A model generated the notes under the pieces. The model had not been told where the DNA came from. It did not search any database and saw nothing but the letters and a program-made list of their open reading frames with translations. Shown here one piece after another: positions 1 to 9,648 of a DNA stretch of 64,000 nucleotides. The translations under genes and the position numbers were made by a program. Origin of the DNA: Cinclus cinclus (taxonomy: Eukaryota > Chordata > Aves > Passeriformes > Cinclidae); NCBI RefSeq assembly GCF_963662255.1, contig NW_026912144.1, positions 1-64,000 on the forward strand. The letters run 5' to 3'. Position 1 is the stretch's first letter, and each line of letters opens with the position of its first letter.

Positions 1-211
1 AGCTGGTGAACAGCTGCACCTAATTTTCCCAAGCTGCGAGAGCATTCTCAGCCGAGTTCTGCTTTGTCAGAGCTATTGCTGAACTTTTGCAGTCCCGGAA
101 GCTGCTGAAACCAAGGCTGTGTTCTGCCTCTTCATTCTTGGCTTTCTGTGCTCCAGCGAGTTGTGAAGCTCGGACACGGCATTCAGCTTTGCCGCCTCTC
201 TGCACGGAAAG

Positions 212-229
212 CACTAGACAGAACTAGTG
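212..229. repeat. Inverted repeat CACTAG-6-CTAGTG (unit 1 copy)
   Basis: Six-base perfect arms at 212-217 and 224-229 around 'acagaa'. Recurs in each unit at p212-229; the right arm contains the single SpeI site of the unit. In unit 11, p223 is T, which changes only the spacer but destroys SpeI. Confidence 0.8.
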
Positions 230-554
230 TGCTTCGTGCATGCTCTCTCCTCGCTTTTCTGGTCACTGCTCTGCTTTTTGCTTGGCAGCGTTCAAAGGGT
301 CCACGGCATACATCTTGCACAGCGAGACGTGGCCGGCGAGGAATACTTGCTGGCTTAAGTCGTTCCATGCTCAAGGCATTCATCAGAGCAACACAATGTG
401 GGAAAAGAGGAGGGAACATTGCAGGACAAATTTCTATGCTGGAACATTCTTGTCTGCGAGACAGCTCTCCGCAGCGCTAGTATTTGGCCAGGCTGAAATC
501 AGCGCCGCGGTAAGCCAATCTTACAAGCGGAGTGCAACGAGCTCGGCGATATGG

Positions 555-573
555 GGCCACTTGGCAGGTGGCC
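555..573. repeat. Inverted repeat GGCCAC-7-GTGGCC, overlapping an NF-I-like motif
   Basis: Arms 555-560 and 568-573 with spacer 'ttggcag'. The overlapping 15 bases 561-575 read TTGGC-N5-GCCGA, one mismatch from the nuclear factor I palindrome TTGGC-N5-GCCAA. Present in nearly every unit at p555-575. Unit 13 has 'ccactcggc', which alters the left NF-I half-site. Binding is not shown. Confidence 0.6.
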
Positions 574-791
574 GAAGAAAGACGGCTGCCCCGTGAATGT
601 GGTGCCAGAAGGCAAGTTTCAGCAGGGCGTTCCGGGCGAGCTTAATGTGTAGCCGCAGTTGTTCTAGGCGAGTTGTAGCCGAGAAGCTTTCCGTCTCCAT
701 TCACGAGACAAGAAAGGCAGAACGCAAGGGCGCACAGGGTTGAGAAGAAAAGTGCGCGTAGCGAGCTCGTTGCGGCAGAAGCGAAAGCCAG

Positions 792-804
792 GAGCAGCGT
801 GCTC
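792..804. repeat. Short inverted repeat GAGCA-GCG-TGCTC
   Basis: Five-base arms around 'gcg'. Broken in units carrying 'gcgttctc' (5, 6, 7, 10, 12 and 43) and by 'gttcacgg' in unit 14. Confidence 0.6.
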
Positions 805-881
805 GGTGCGAGAAGTAGACGGCGCTTCGCCTCCTTGGGTAGGAAAGCGCAGCTGGTCACGAAGGGCAGCCAGCGAAGCTT

Positions 882-901
882 CAGAACAGCAGGCTGTTCT
901 G
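882..901. repeat. 20-bp near-perfect palindrome with AGAACA/TGTTCT arms
   Basis: Nine-base perfect arms (882-890 and 893-901) around 'ag'. The arms contain AGAACA (883-888) and TGTTCT (895-900), the hexamers of steroid receptor response elements, but here 6 bp apart rather than the canonical 3 bp. Kept in nearly all units; broken in unit 8 ('ggcagttctg') and unit 42 ('cagagcag'). Confidence 0.85.
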
Positions 902-952
902 CTCAGCATACGAGCCTGAAGTGAGTGGCAAGGGCTAAGGGGACAGTTCCAA

Positions 953-980
953 GGCATCTAGCTTTCCTGCTAGCAATGCC
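953..980. repeat. Hairpin-forming 28-nt element with a 2-nt bulge
   Basis: GGCAT (953-957) pairs with ATGCC (976-980), and CTAGC (958-962) pairs with GCTAG (969-973). The loop is 'tttcct' and the right arm has a 'ca' bulge. p959 C in units 2, 3, 11, 13, 28, 33, 36 and 44 gives a C-A mismatch in the stem with no compensating change, so the pairing is not under obvious selection. Confidence 0.75.
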
Positions 981-1095
981 ATTTCTACCCTGCTGTGGAA
1001 AACATTGTCCTTTGCCCTTATGCTCCGAGAGGCAGAGAGCAACTCGGCAGACGCAGTGCAGAGGGAAAGGACACCGTATCCGTGGGAGCGTGATG

Positions 1096-1107
1096 CCGCT
1101 TAGGCGG
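1096..1107. repeat. Short inverted repeat CCGC-TTAG-GCGG
   Basis: Four-base arms 1096-1099 and 1104-1107. It lies just upstream of the p1121-1134 inverted repeat in nearly every unit; unit 13 has 'gctgc' in the left arm. Confidence 0.5.
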
Positions 1108-1120
1108 GCAAGGCAGAAAG

Positions 1121-1134
1121 GTGCCGCCCGGCAC
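1121..1134. repeat. Inverted repeat GTGCCG-CC-CGGCAC
   Basis: Six-base perfect arms around 'cc'. Disrupted by p1130 T ('ccctgc') in units 4, 11, 13, 14, 17, 22 and 43, and by p1124 T in units 4 and 21. Unit 28 has 'gccacccgg'. Confidence 0.7.
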
Positions 1135-1182
1135 TGGCTTTGACTTCCTGAGCTTCCTTGCTCGGACAGCAGCTGCCGAAAG

Positions 1183-1201
1183 CTGGCAACTAGGCTGCCA
1201 G
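1183..1201. repeat. Inverted repeat CTGGCA-7-TGCCAG
   Basis: Arms 1183-1188 and 1196-1201 around 'actaggc'. Just upstream, the ten-base word TGCCGAAAGC (1174-1183) recurs at 1235-1244, a direct repeat 61 bp apart. Unit 12 (p1185 A), unit 25 ('ggctacc') and unit 28 ('gaaaggtggc') carry substitutions here. Confidence 0.65.
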
Positions 1202-1378
1202 AGTGCAGAATGTAGGCGGTGCGGCACGCCTGCTTGCCGAAAGCCAGTGTCAGCGAGACAGCGTGCTAGGCTCTGTTTCACAGCTCCTTGGAGAACACGC
1301 ACTGGAAGAATGCCCTCTCTGTTCCGCAAAAGCTCTGCCACTGTGAAGGTGGAAGAAGCAGCCTGTGGCCATGGGCAG

Positions 1379-2756
1379 AGCTAGTCAACAGCTGCGCCTA
1401 ACTTTCCCAAGCTGCGAGAGCATTCTCGGCCGAGTTCTGCTTTGACAGAGCTATTGCTGAACTTTTGCAGTCCCGGAAGCTGCTGAAACCAAGGCTGTGT
1501 TCTGCCTCTTCATTCTTGCCTTCCAGTGCTCCAGCGAGTTGTGAAGCTCGGACACGGCATTCAGCTTTGCCGCCTCTCTGCACGGAAAGCACTAGACAGA
1601 ACTAGTGTGCTTCGTGCATGCTCTCTCCTCGCTTTTATGGTCACTGCTCTGCTTTTTGCTTGGCAGCGTTCAAAGGGTCCACGGCATACATCTTGCACAG
1701 CGAGAGCTGGCCGGCGAGGAATACTTGCTGGCTTAAGTCGTTCCATGCTCAAGGCATTCATCAGAGCAACACAATGTGGGAAAAGAGGAGGGAACATTGC
1801 AGGACAAATTTCTATGCTGGAACATTCTTGTCTGCGAGACAGCTCTCCGCAGCGCTAGTATTTGGCCAGGCTGAAATCAGCGCCGCGGTAAGCCAATCTG
1901 ACAAGCGGAGTGCAACGAGCGCGGCGATATGGGGCCACTTGGCAGGTGGCCGAAGAAAGACGGCTGCCCCGTGAATGTGGTGCCAGAAGGCAAGTTTCAG
2001 CAGGGCGTTCCGGGCGAGCTTAATGTGTAGCCGCAGTTGTTCTAGGCGAGTTGTAGCCGAGAAGCTTTCCGTCTCCATTCACGAGACAAGAAAGGCAGAA
2101 CGCAAGGGCGCACAGGGTTGAGAAGAAAAGTGCGCGTAGCGAGCTCGTTGCGGCAGAAGCGAAAGCCAGGAGCAGCGTGCTCGGTGCGAGAAGTAGACGG
2201 CGCTTCGCCTCCTTGGGTAGGAAAGCGCAGCTGGTCACGAAGGGCAGCCAGCGAAGCTTCAGAACAGCAGGCTGTTCTGCTCAGCATACGAGCCTGAAGT
2301 GAGTGGCAAGGGCTAAGGGGACAGTTCCAAGGCATCCAGCTTTCCTGCTAGCAATGCCATTTCTACCCTGCTGTGGAAAACATTGTCCTTTGCCCTTATG
2401 CTCCGAGAGGCAGAGAGCAACTCGGCAGACGCAGTGCAGAGGGAAAGGACACCGTATCCGTGGGAGCGTGACGCCGCTTAGGCGGGCAAAGCAGAAAGGT
2501 GCCGCCCGGCACTGGCTTTGACTTCCTGAGCCTCCTTGCTAGGACAGCAGCTGCCGAAAGCTGGCAACTAGGCTGCCAGAGTGCAGAATGTAGGCGGTCT
2601 GGCACGCCTGCTTGCCGAAACACAGTATCAGCGAGACAGCGTGCTAGGCTCTCTTTCACAGCTCCTTGGAGAACACGCACTGGAAGAATGCCCTCTCTGT
2701 TCCGCAAAAGCTCTGCCACAGTGAAGGTGGAAGAAGCAGCCTGTGGCCACGGGCAG
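1379..2756 (+). repeat. Unit 2 (1,378 bp)
   Basis: Starts with the p5 A/p12 A pair and has the 'gccttccag' block at p141-149, which it shares with unit 3. Alleles: p259 A, 'gct' at p328-330, p908 A, p959 C, p1163 A and p1221-1222 'ct'. Changes around p1242-1244 ('aacac') and at p1275 (C) are private. Hand count gives about 77 CpG dinucleotides in this unit. Confidence 0.97.
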
Positions 2757-4134
2757 AGCTGGTCAACAGCTGCGCCTAAGTTTCCCAAGCTGTGAGAGCA
2801 TTCTCGGCTGAATTCTGCTTTGACAGAGCTATTGCTGAACTTTTGCAGTCCCGGAAGCTGCTGAAACCAAGGCTGTGTTCTGCCTCTTCATTCTTGCCTT
2901 CCAGTGCTCCAGCGAGTTGTGAAGCTCGGACACGGCATTCAGCTTTGCCGCCTCTCTGCACGGAAAGCACTAGACAGAACTAGTGTGCTTCGTGCATGCT
3001 CTCTCCTCGCTTTTATGGTCACTGCTCTGCTTTTTGCTTGGCAGCGTTCAAAGGGTCCACGGCATACATCTTGCACAGCGAGAGGTGGCCGGCGAGGAAT
3101 ACTTGCTGGCTTAAGTCGTTCCATGCTCAAGGCATTCATCAGAGCAACACAATGTGGGAAAAGAGGAGGGAACATTGCAGGACAAATTTCTATGCTGGAA
3201 CATTCTTGTCTGCGAGACAGCTCTCCGCAGCGCTAGTATTTGGCCAGGCTGAAATCAGCGCCGCGGTAAGCCAATCTGACAAGCGGAGTGCAACGAGCAC
3301 GGCGATATGGGGCCACTTGGCAGGTGGCCGAAGAAAGACGGCTGCCCCGTGAATGTGGTGCCAGAAGGCAAGTTTCAGCAGGGCGTTCCGGGCGAGCTTA
3401 ATGTGTAGCCGCAGTTGTTCTAGGCGAGTTGTAGCCGAGAAGCTTTCCGTCTCCATTCACGAGACAAGAAAGGCAGAACGCAAGGGCGCACAGGGTTGAG
3501 AAGAAAAGTGCGCGTAGCGAGCTCGTTGCGGCAGAAGCGAAAGCCAGGAGCAGCGTGCTCGGTGCGAGAAGTAGACGGCGCTTCGCCTCCTTGGGTAGGA
3601 AAGCGCAGCTGGTCACGAAGGGCAGCCAGCGAAGCTTCAGAACAGCAGGCTGTTCTGCTCAGCATACGAGCCTGAAGTGAGTGGCAAGGGCTAAGGGGAC
3701 AGTTCCAAGGCATCCAGCTTTCCTGCTAGCAATGCCATTTCTACCCTGCTGTGGAAAACATTGTCCTTTGCCCTTATGCTCCGAGAGGCAGAGAGCAACT
3801 CGGCAGACGCAGTGCAGAGGGAAAGGACACCGTATCCGTGGGAGCGTGATGCCGCTTAGGCGGGCAAGGCAGAAAGGTGCCGCCCGGCACTGGCTTTGAC
3901 TTCCTGAGCTTCCTTGCTCGGACAGCAGCTGCCGAAAGCTGGCAACTAGGCTGCCAGAGTGCAGAATGTAGGCGGTGCGGCACGCCTGCTTGCCGAAAGC
4001 CAGTATCAGCGAGACAGCGTGCTAGGCTCTGTTTCACAGCTCCTTGGAGAACACGCACTGGAAGAATGCCCTCTCTGTTCCGCAAAAGCTCTGCCACAGT
4101 GAAGGTGGATGAAGCAGCCTGTGGCCACGGGCAG
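2757..4134 (+). repeat. Unit 3 (1,378 bp)
   Basis: The only unit in the left half with the EcoRI haplotype (p50 G, p53 T, p55 A; GAATTC at 2810-2815). That haplotype next appears in unit 32, about 40 kb away. It also has private p24 G and p37 T, the 'gccttccag' block, p259 A, p908 A and p959 C. It shares p1094 T and p1111 G with unit 1. Confidence 0.97.
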
Positions 4135-5512
4135 AGCTGGTCAACGGCTGCGCCTAACTTTCCCAAGCTGCGAGAGCATTCTCAGCCGAGTTCTGCTTTG
4201 ACAGAGCTATTGCTGAACTTTTGCAGTCCCGGAAGCTGCTGAAACCAAGGCTGTGTTCTGCCTCTTCATTCTTGGCTTTCTGTGCTCCAGCGAGTTGTGA
4301 AGCTCGGACACGGCATTCAGCTTTGCCGCCTCTCTGCACGGAAAGCACTAGACAGAACTAGTGTGCTTCGTGCATGCTCTCTCCTCGCTTTTATGGTCAC
4401 TGCTCTGCTTTTTGCTTGGCAGCGTTCAAAGGGTCCACGGCATACATCTTGCACAGCGAGACGTGGCCGGCGAGGAATACTTGCTGGCTTAAGTCGTTCC
4501 ATGCTCAAGGCATTCATCAGAGCAACACAATGTGGGAAAAGAGGAGGGAACATTGCAGGACAAATTTCTATGCTGGAACATTCTTGTCTGCGAGACAGCT
4601 CTCCGCAGCGCTAGTATTTGGCCAGGCTGAAATCAGCGCCGCGGTAAGCCAATCTGACAAGCGGAGTGCAACGAGCGCGGCGATATGGGGCCACTTGGCA
4701 GGTGGCCGAAGAAAGACGGCTGCCCCGTGAATGTGGTGCCAGAAGGCAAGTTTCAGCAGGGCGTTCCGGGCGAGCTTAATGTGTAGCCGCAGTTGTTCTA
4801 GGCGAGTTGTAGCCGAGAAGCTTTCCGTCTCCATTCACGAGACAAGAAAGGCAGAACGCAAGGGCGCACAGGGTTGAGAAGAAAAGTGCGCGTAGCGAGC
4901 TCGTTGCGGCAGAAGCGAAAGCCAGGAGCAGCGTGCTCGGTGCAAGAAGTAGACGGAGCTTCGCCTCCTTGGGTAGGAAAACGCAGCTGGTCACGAAGGG
5001 CAGCCAGCGAAGCTTCAGAACAGCAGGCTGTTCTGCTCAGCGTACGAGCCTGAAGTGAGTGGCAAGGGCTAAGGGGACAGTTCCAAGGCATCTAGCTTTC
5101 CTGCTAGCAATGCCATTTCTACCCTGCTGTGGAAAACATTGTCCTTTGCCCTTATGCTGCGAGAGGCAGAGAGCAACTCGGCAGACGCAGTGCAGAGGGA
5201 AAGGACACCGTATCCGTGGGAGCGTGACGCCGCTTAGGCGGGCAAAGCAGAAAGGTGCTGCCCTGCACTGGCTTTGACTTCCTGAGCTTCCTTGCTCGGA
5301 CAGCAGCTGCCGAAAGCTGGCAACTAGGCTGCCAGAGTGCAGAATGTAGGCGGTCTGGCACGCCTGCTTGCCGAAAGCCAGTATCAGCGAGACAGCGTGC
5401 TAGGCTCTGTTTCACAGCTCCTTGGAGAACACGCAGTGGAAGAATGCCCTCTCTGTTCCGCAAAAGCTCTGCCACAGTGAAGGTGGAAGAAGCAGCCTGT
5501 GGCCACGGGCAG
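4135..5512 (+). repeat. Unit 4 (1,378 bp)
   Basis: First unit with the majority p908 G, giving a CGTACG (BsiWI) site. Has p810 A, p823 A ('ggagctt'), p847 A, p1025 G, and the 'ctgccctgcac' form at p1124/p1130, which disrupts the p1121-1134 inverted repeat. p1221-1222 is 'ct', and p1302 G is private. Confidence 0.97.
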
Positions 5513-6891
5513 AGCTAGTCAACAGCTGCGCCTAACTTTCCCAAGCTGCGAGAGCATTCTCAGCCGAGTTCTGCTTTGACAGAGCTATTGCTGAACTTTT
5601 GCAGTCCCGGAAGCTGCTGAAACCAAGGCTGTGTTCTGCCTCTTCATTCTTGGCTTTCTGTGCTCCAGCGAGTTGTGAAGCTCGGACACGGCATTCAGCT
5701 TTGCCGCCTCTCTGCACGGAAAGCACTAGACAGAACTAGTGTGCTTCGTGCATGCTCTCTCCTCGCTTTTATGGTCACTGCTCTGCTTTTTGCTTGGCAG
5801 CGTTCAAAGGGTCCACGGCATACATCTTGCACAGCGAGACGTGGCCGGCGAGGAATACTTGCTGGCTTAAGTCGTTCCATGCTCAAGGCATTCATCAGAG
5901 CAACACAATGTGGGAAAAGAGGAGGGAACATTGCAGGACAAATTTCTATGCTGGAACACTCTTGTCTGCGAGACAGCTCTCCGCAGCGCTAGTATTTGGC
6001 CAGACTGAAATCAGCGCCGCGGTAAAGCCAATCTGACAAGCGGAGTGCAACGAGCACGGCGATATGGGGCCACTTGGCAGGTGGCCGAAGAAAGACGGCT
6101 GCCCCGTGAATGTGGTGCCAGAAGGCAAGTTTCAGCAGGGCGTTCCGGGCGAGCTTAATGTGTAGCCGCAGTTGTTCTAGGCGAGTTGTAGCCGAGAAGC
6201 TTTCCGTCTCCATTCACGAGACAAGAAAGGCAGAACGCAAGGGCGCACAGGGTTGAGAAGGAAAGTGCGCGTAGCGAGCTTGTTGCGGCAGAAGCGAAAG
6301 CCAGGAGCAGCGTTCTCGGTGCGAGAAATAGACGGCGCTTCGCCTCCTTGGGTAGGAAAGCGCAGCTGGTCACGAAGGGCAGCCAGCGAAGCTTCAGAAC
6401 AGCAGGCTGTTCTGCTCAGCGTACGAGCCTGAAGTGAGTGGCAAGGGCTAAGGGGACAGTTCCAAGGCATCTAGCTTTCCTGCTAGCAATGCCATTTCTA
6501 CCCTGCTGTGGAAAACATTGTCCTTTGCCCTTATGCTCCGAGAGGCAGAGAGCAACTCGGCAGACGCAGTGCAGAGGGAAAGGACACCGTATCTGTGGGA
6601 GCGTGATGCCGCTTAGGCGGGCAAAGCAGAAAGGTGCCGCCCGGCACTGGCTTTGACTTCCTGAGCCTCCTTGCTCGGACAGCAGCTGCCGAAAGCTGGC
6701 AACTAGGCTGCCAGAGTGCAGAATGTAGGCGGTCTGGCACGCCTGCTTGCCGAAAGCCAGTATCAGCGAGACAGCGTGCTAGGCTCTGTTTCACAGCTCC
6801 TTGGAGAACACGCACTGGAAGAATGCCCTCTCTGTTCCGCAAAAGCTCTGCCACAGTGAAGGTGGAAGAAGCAGCCTGTGGCCACGGGCAG
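5513..6891 (+). repeat. Unit 5 (1,379 bp, +1 insertion)
   Basis: One extra A at 6024-6026 ('ggtaaagcc' instead of 'ggtaagcc'). It shares this with unit 6, along with 'gaacactc', 'ccagactg', 'gagcacgg', 'gaaggaaag', 'gcttgttgc' and 'gtatctgtgg'. Starts with p5 A/p12 A. Has p815 A and p1221-1222 'ct', where unit 6 has p815 G and 'gc'. Confidence 0.97.
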
Positions 6892-8270
6892 AGCTGGTCA
6901 ACGGCTGCGCCTAACTTTCCCAAGCTGCGAGAGCATTCTCAGCCGAGTTCTGCTTTGACAGAGCTATTGCTGAACTTTTGCAGTCCCGGAAGCTGCTGAA
7001 ACCAAGGCTGTGTTCTGCCTCTTCATTCTTGGCTTTCTGTGCTCCAGCGAGTTGTGAAGCTCGGACACGGCATTCAGCTTTGCCGCCTCTCTGCACGGAA
7101 AGCACTAGACAGAACTAGTGTGCTTCGTGCATGCTCTCTCCTCGCTTTTATGGTCACTGCTCTGCTTTTTGCTTGGCAGCGTTCAAAGGGTCCACGGCAT
7201 ACATCTTGCACAGCGAGACGTGGCCGGCGAGGAATACTTGCAGGCTTAAGTCGTTCCATGCTCAAGGCATTCATCAGAGCAACACAATGTGGGAAAAGAG
7301 GAGGGAACATTGCAGGACAAATTTCTATGCTGGAACACTCTTGTCTGCGAGACAGCTCTCCGCAGCGCTAGTATTTGGCCAGACTGAAATCAGCGCCGCG
7401 GTAAAGCCAATCTGACAAGCGGAGTGCAACGAGCACGGCGATATGGGGCCACTTGGCAGGTGGCCGAAGAAAGACGGCTGCCCCGTGAATGTGGTGCCAG
7501 AAGGCAAGTTTCAGCAGGGCGTTCCGGGCGAGCTTAATGTGTAGCCGCAGTTGTTCTAGGCGAGTTGTAGCCGAGAAGCTTTCCGTCTCCATTCACGAGA
7601 CAAGAAAGGCAGAACGCAAGGGCGCACAGGGTTGAGAAGGAAAGTGCGCGTAGCGAGCTTGTTGCGGCAGAAGCGAAAGCCAGGAGCAGCGTTCTCGGTG
7701 TGTGAAGTAGACGGCGCTTCGCCTCCTTGGGTAGGAAAGCGCAGCTGGTCACGAAGGGCAGCCAGCGAAGCTTCAGAACAGCAGGCTGTTCTGCTCAGCG
7801 TACGAGCCTGAAGTGAGTGGCAAGGGCTAAGGGGACAGTTCCAAGGCATCTAGCTTTCCTGCTAGCAATGCCATTTCTACCCTGCTGTGGAAAACATTGT
7901 CCTTTGCCCTTATGCTCCGAGAGGCAGAGAGCAACACGGCAGACGCAGTGCAGAGGGAAAGGACACCGTATCTGTGGGAGCGTGACGCCGCTTAGGCGGG
8001 CAAAGCAGAAAGGTGCCGCCCGGCACTGGCTTTGACTTCCTGAGCTTCCTTGCTCGGACAGCAGCTGCCGAAAGCTGGCAACTAGGCTGCCAGAGTGCAG
8101 AATGTAGGCGGTGCGGCACGCCTGCTTGCCGAAAGCCAGTATCAGCGAGACAGCGTGCTAGGCTCTGTTTCACAGCTCCTTGGAGAACACGCACTGGAAG
8201 AATGCCCTCTCTGTTCCGCAAAAGCTCTGCCACAGTGAAGGTGGAAGAAGCAGCCTGTGGCCACGGGCAG
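6892..8270 (+). repeat. Unit 6 (1,379 bp, +1 insertion)
   Basis: Near-duplicate of unit 5 over roughly p449-p1081, including the extra A at about 7403-7405. Differs by majority p5/p12, a private 'cttgcagg' near p351, the cluster 'ggtgtgtgaag' (p809, p811) and p1044 A. Confidence 0.97.
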
Positions 8271-9648
8271 AGCTGGTCAACAGCTGCGCCTAACTTTCCC
8301 AAGCTGCGAGAGCATTCTCAGCCGAGTTCTGCTTTGACAGAGCTATTGCTGAACTTTTGCAGTCCCGGAAGCTGCTGAAACCAAGGCTGTGTTCTGCCTC
8401 TTCATTCTTGGCTTTCTGTGCTCCAGCGAGTTGTGAAGCTCGGACACGGCATTCAGCTTTGCCGCCTCTCTGCACGGACAGCACTAGACAGAACTAGTGT
8501 GCTTCGTGCATGCTCTCTCCTCGCTTTTATGGTCACTGCTCTGCTTTTTGCTTGGCAGCGTTCAAAGGGTCCATGGCATACATCTTGCACAGCGAGACGT
8601 GGCCGGCGAGGAATACTTGCTGGCTTAAGTCGTTCCATGCTCAAGGCATTCATCAGAGTAACACAATGTGGGAAAAGAGGAGGGAACATTGCAGGACAAA
8701 TTTCTATGCTGGAACATTCTTGTCTGCGAGACAGCTCTCCGCAGCGCTAGTATTTGGCCAGGCTGAAATCAGCGCCGCAGTAAGCCAATCTGACAAGCGG
8801 AGTGCAACGAGCGCGGCGATATGGGGCCACTTGGCAGGTGGCCGAAGAAAGACGGCTGCCCCATGAATGTGGTGCCAGAAGGCAAGTTTCAGCAGGGCGT
8901 TCCGGGCGAGCTTAATGTGTAGCCGCAGTTGTTCTAGGCGAGTTGTAGCCGAGAAGCTTTCCGTCTCCATTCACGAGACAAGAAAGGCAGAACGCAAGGG
9001 CGCACAGGGTTGAGAAGAAAAGTGCGCGTAGCGAGCTCGTTGCGACAGAAGCGAAAGCCAGGAGCAGCGTTCTCGGTGCGAGAAGTAGACGGCGCTTCGC
9101 CTCCTTGGGTAGGAAAGCGCAGCTGGTCACGAAGGGCAGCCAGCGAAGCTTCAGAACAGCAGGCTGTTCTGCTCAGCGTACGAGCCTGAAGTGAGTGGCA
9201 AGGGCTAAGGGGACAGTTCCAAGGCATCTAGCTTTCCTGCTAGCAATGCCATTTCTACCCTGCTGTGGAAAACATTGTCCTTTGCCCTTATGCTCCGAGA
9301 GGCAGAGAGCAACTCGGCAGACGCAGTGCAGAGGGAAAGGACACCGTATCCGTGGGAGCGTGACGCCGCTTAGGCGGGCAAAGCAGAAAGGTGCCGCCCG
9401 GCACTGGCTTTGACTTCCTGAGCTTCCTTGCTCGGACAGCAGCTGCCGAAAGCTGGCAACTAGGCTGCCAGAGTGCAGAATGTAGGCGGTGCGGCACGCC
9501 CCCTTGCTGTAAGCCAGTATCAGCGAGACAGCGTGCTAGGCTCTGTTTCACAGCTCCTTGGAGAACACGCACTGGAAGAATGCCCTCTCTGTTCCGCAAA
9601 AGCTCTGCCACAGTGAAGGTGGAAGAAGCAGCCTGTGGCCACGGGCAG
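8271..9648 (+). repeat. Unit 7 (1,378 bp)
   Basis: Private changes at p304 T, p389 T, p593 A and p775 A, plus a cluster of four substitutions within ten bases at 9501-9510 (p1231, p1232, p1238, p1240). Shares p209 C ('ggacagc') with units 10 and 11. SacII site lost (p509 A). Confidence 0.97.

Larger units (their letters stand above)
1..1378 (+). repeat. Unit 1 (1,378 bp), reference for p-coordinates
   Basis: Has several private changes in its first 70 bases (p8 G, p18 A, p24 T, p67 T) and further private ones at p522 T, p1249 G and p1372 T. It carries p259 C, p328-330 'cgt', p481 T, p815 G and p908 A (no BsiWI site). It shares 'gatgccgc' (p1094 T) and 'caaggcag' (p1111 G) with unit 3. Confidence 0.97.

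Noticed and set aside
16..42. Resemblance of 'cctaattttcccaagctgcgag' (unit 1) to a nematode SL1 spliced leader
   Set aside because: Several mismatches in the leader core, no GT splice donor after the last base, and the similarity drops in the other 46 units, which read 'taactttccc'.
286..303. Possible RNA polymerase III B box ('gttcaaagggtcc')
   Set aside because: It departs from the GWTCRANNC pattern at the last position, has no convincing A box upstream, and p296 varies freely (A/G) among units.
439..456. Heat-shock-element-like 'ggaacattcttgtc'
   Set aside because: Only two inverted nGAAn/nTTCn pentamers match; the third reads GTC. A functional element normally needs three or more.
148..480. 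Plus-strand 110-residue open frame repeated in every unit (with overlapping 118-, 121- and 72-residue frames)
   Set aside because: Several frames on both strands are open over the same bases, as expected in GC-rich non-coding DNA. Stops arise independently: units 15 and 20 shorten the 110-residue frame, unit 25 loses and unit 45 truncates the 118-residue one, and p1048 T removes the 72-residue one in units 18, 23, 37, 40 and 46. Changes between units are mostly amino-acid altering. The unit length is not a multiple of three, so no frame continues. No domain is recognisable.
505..516. Splice donor-like 'gcggtaagcc' and a second 'gaagtgagt' near p918
   Set aside because: Isolated matches without a supported exon, coding frame or paired acceptor. 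Units 5 and 6 alter the first with an inserted A, units 7, 9, 10, 12 and 19 with a substitution.
826..843. Possible CENP-B box near 'ttcgcctccttggg'
   Set aside because: The essential A and the CGGG core are missing. No other stretch of the consensus, on either strand, fits the box.
1018..1341. Minus-strand 107-130-residue open frame in most units
   Set aside because: It overlaps the plus-strand 121-residue frame over most of its length, has no recognisable motif, a variable start and copy-specific breaks (for example unit 12 and unit 25). Treated as a chance frame.
1..1378. Smaller internal periodicity (for example eight sub-monomers of about 172 bp)
   Set aside because: No repeated words at about 172 bp were seen. 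The only internal direct repeat of note is a ten-base word 61 bp apart. The unit appears to be non-repetitive inside.
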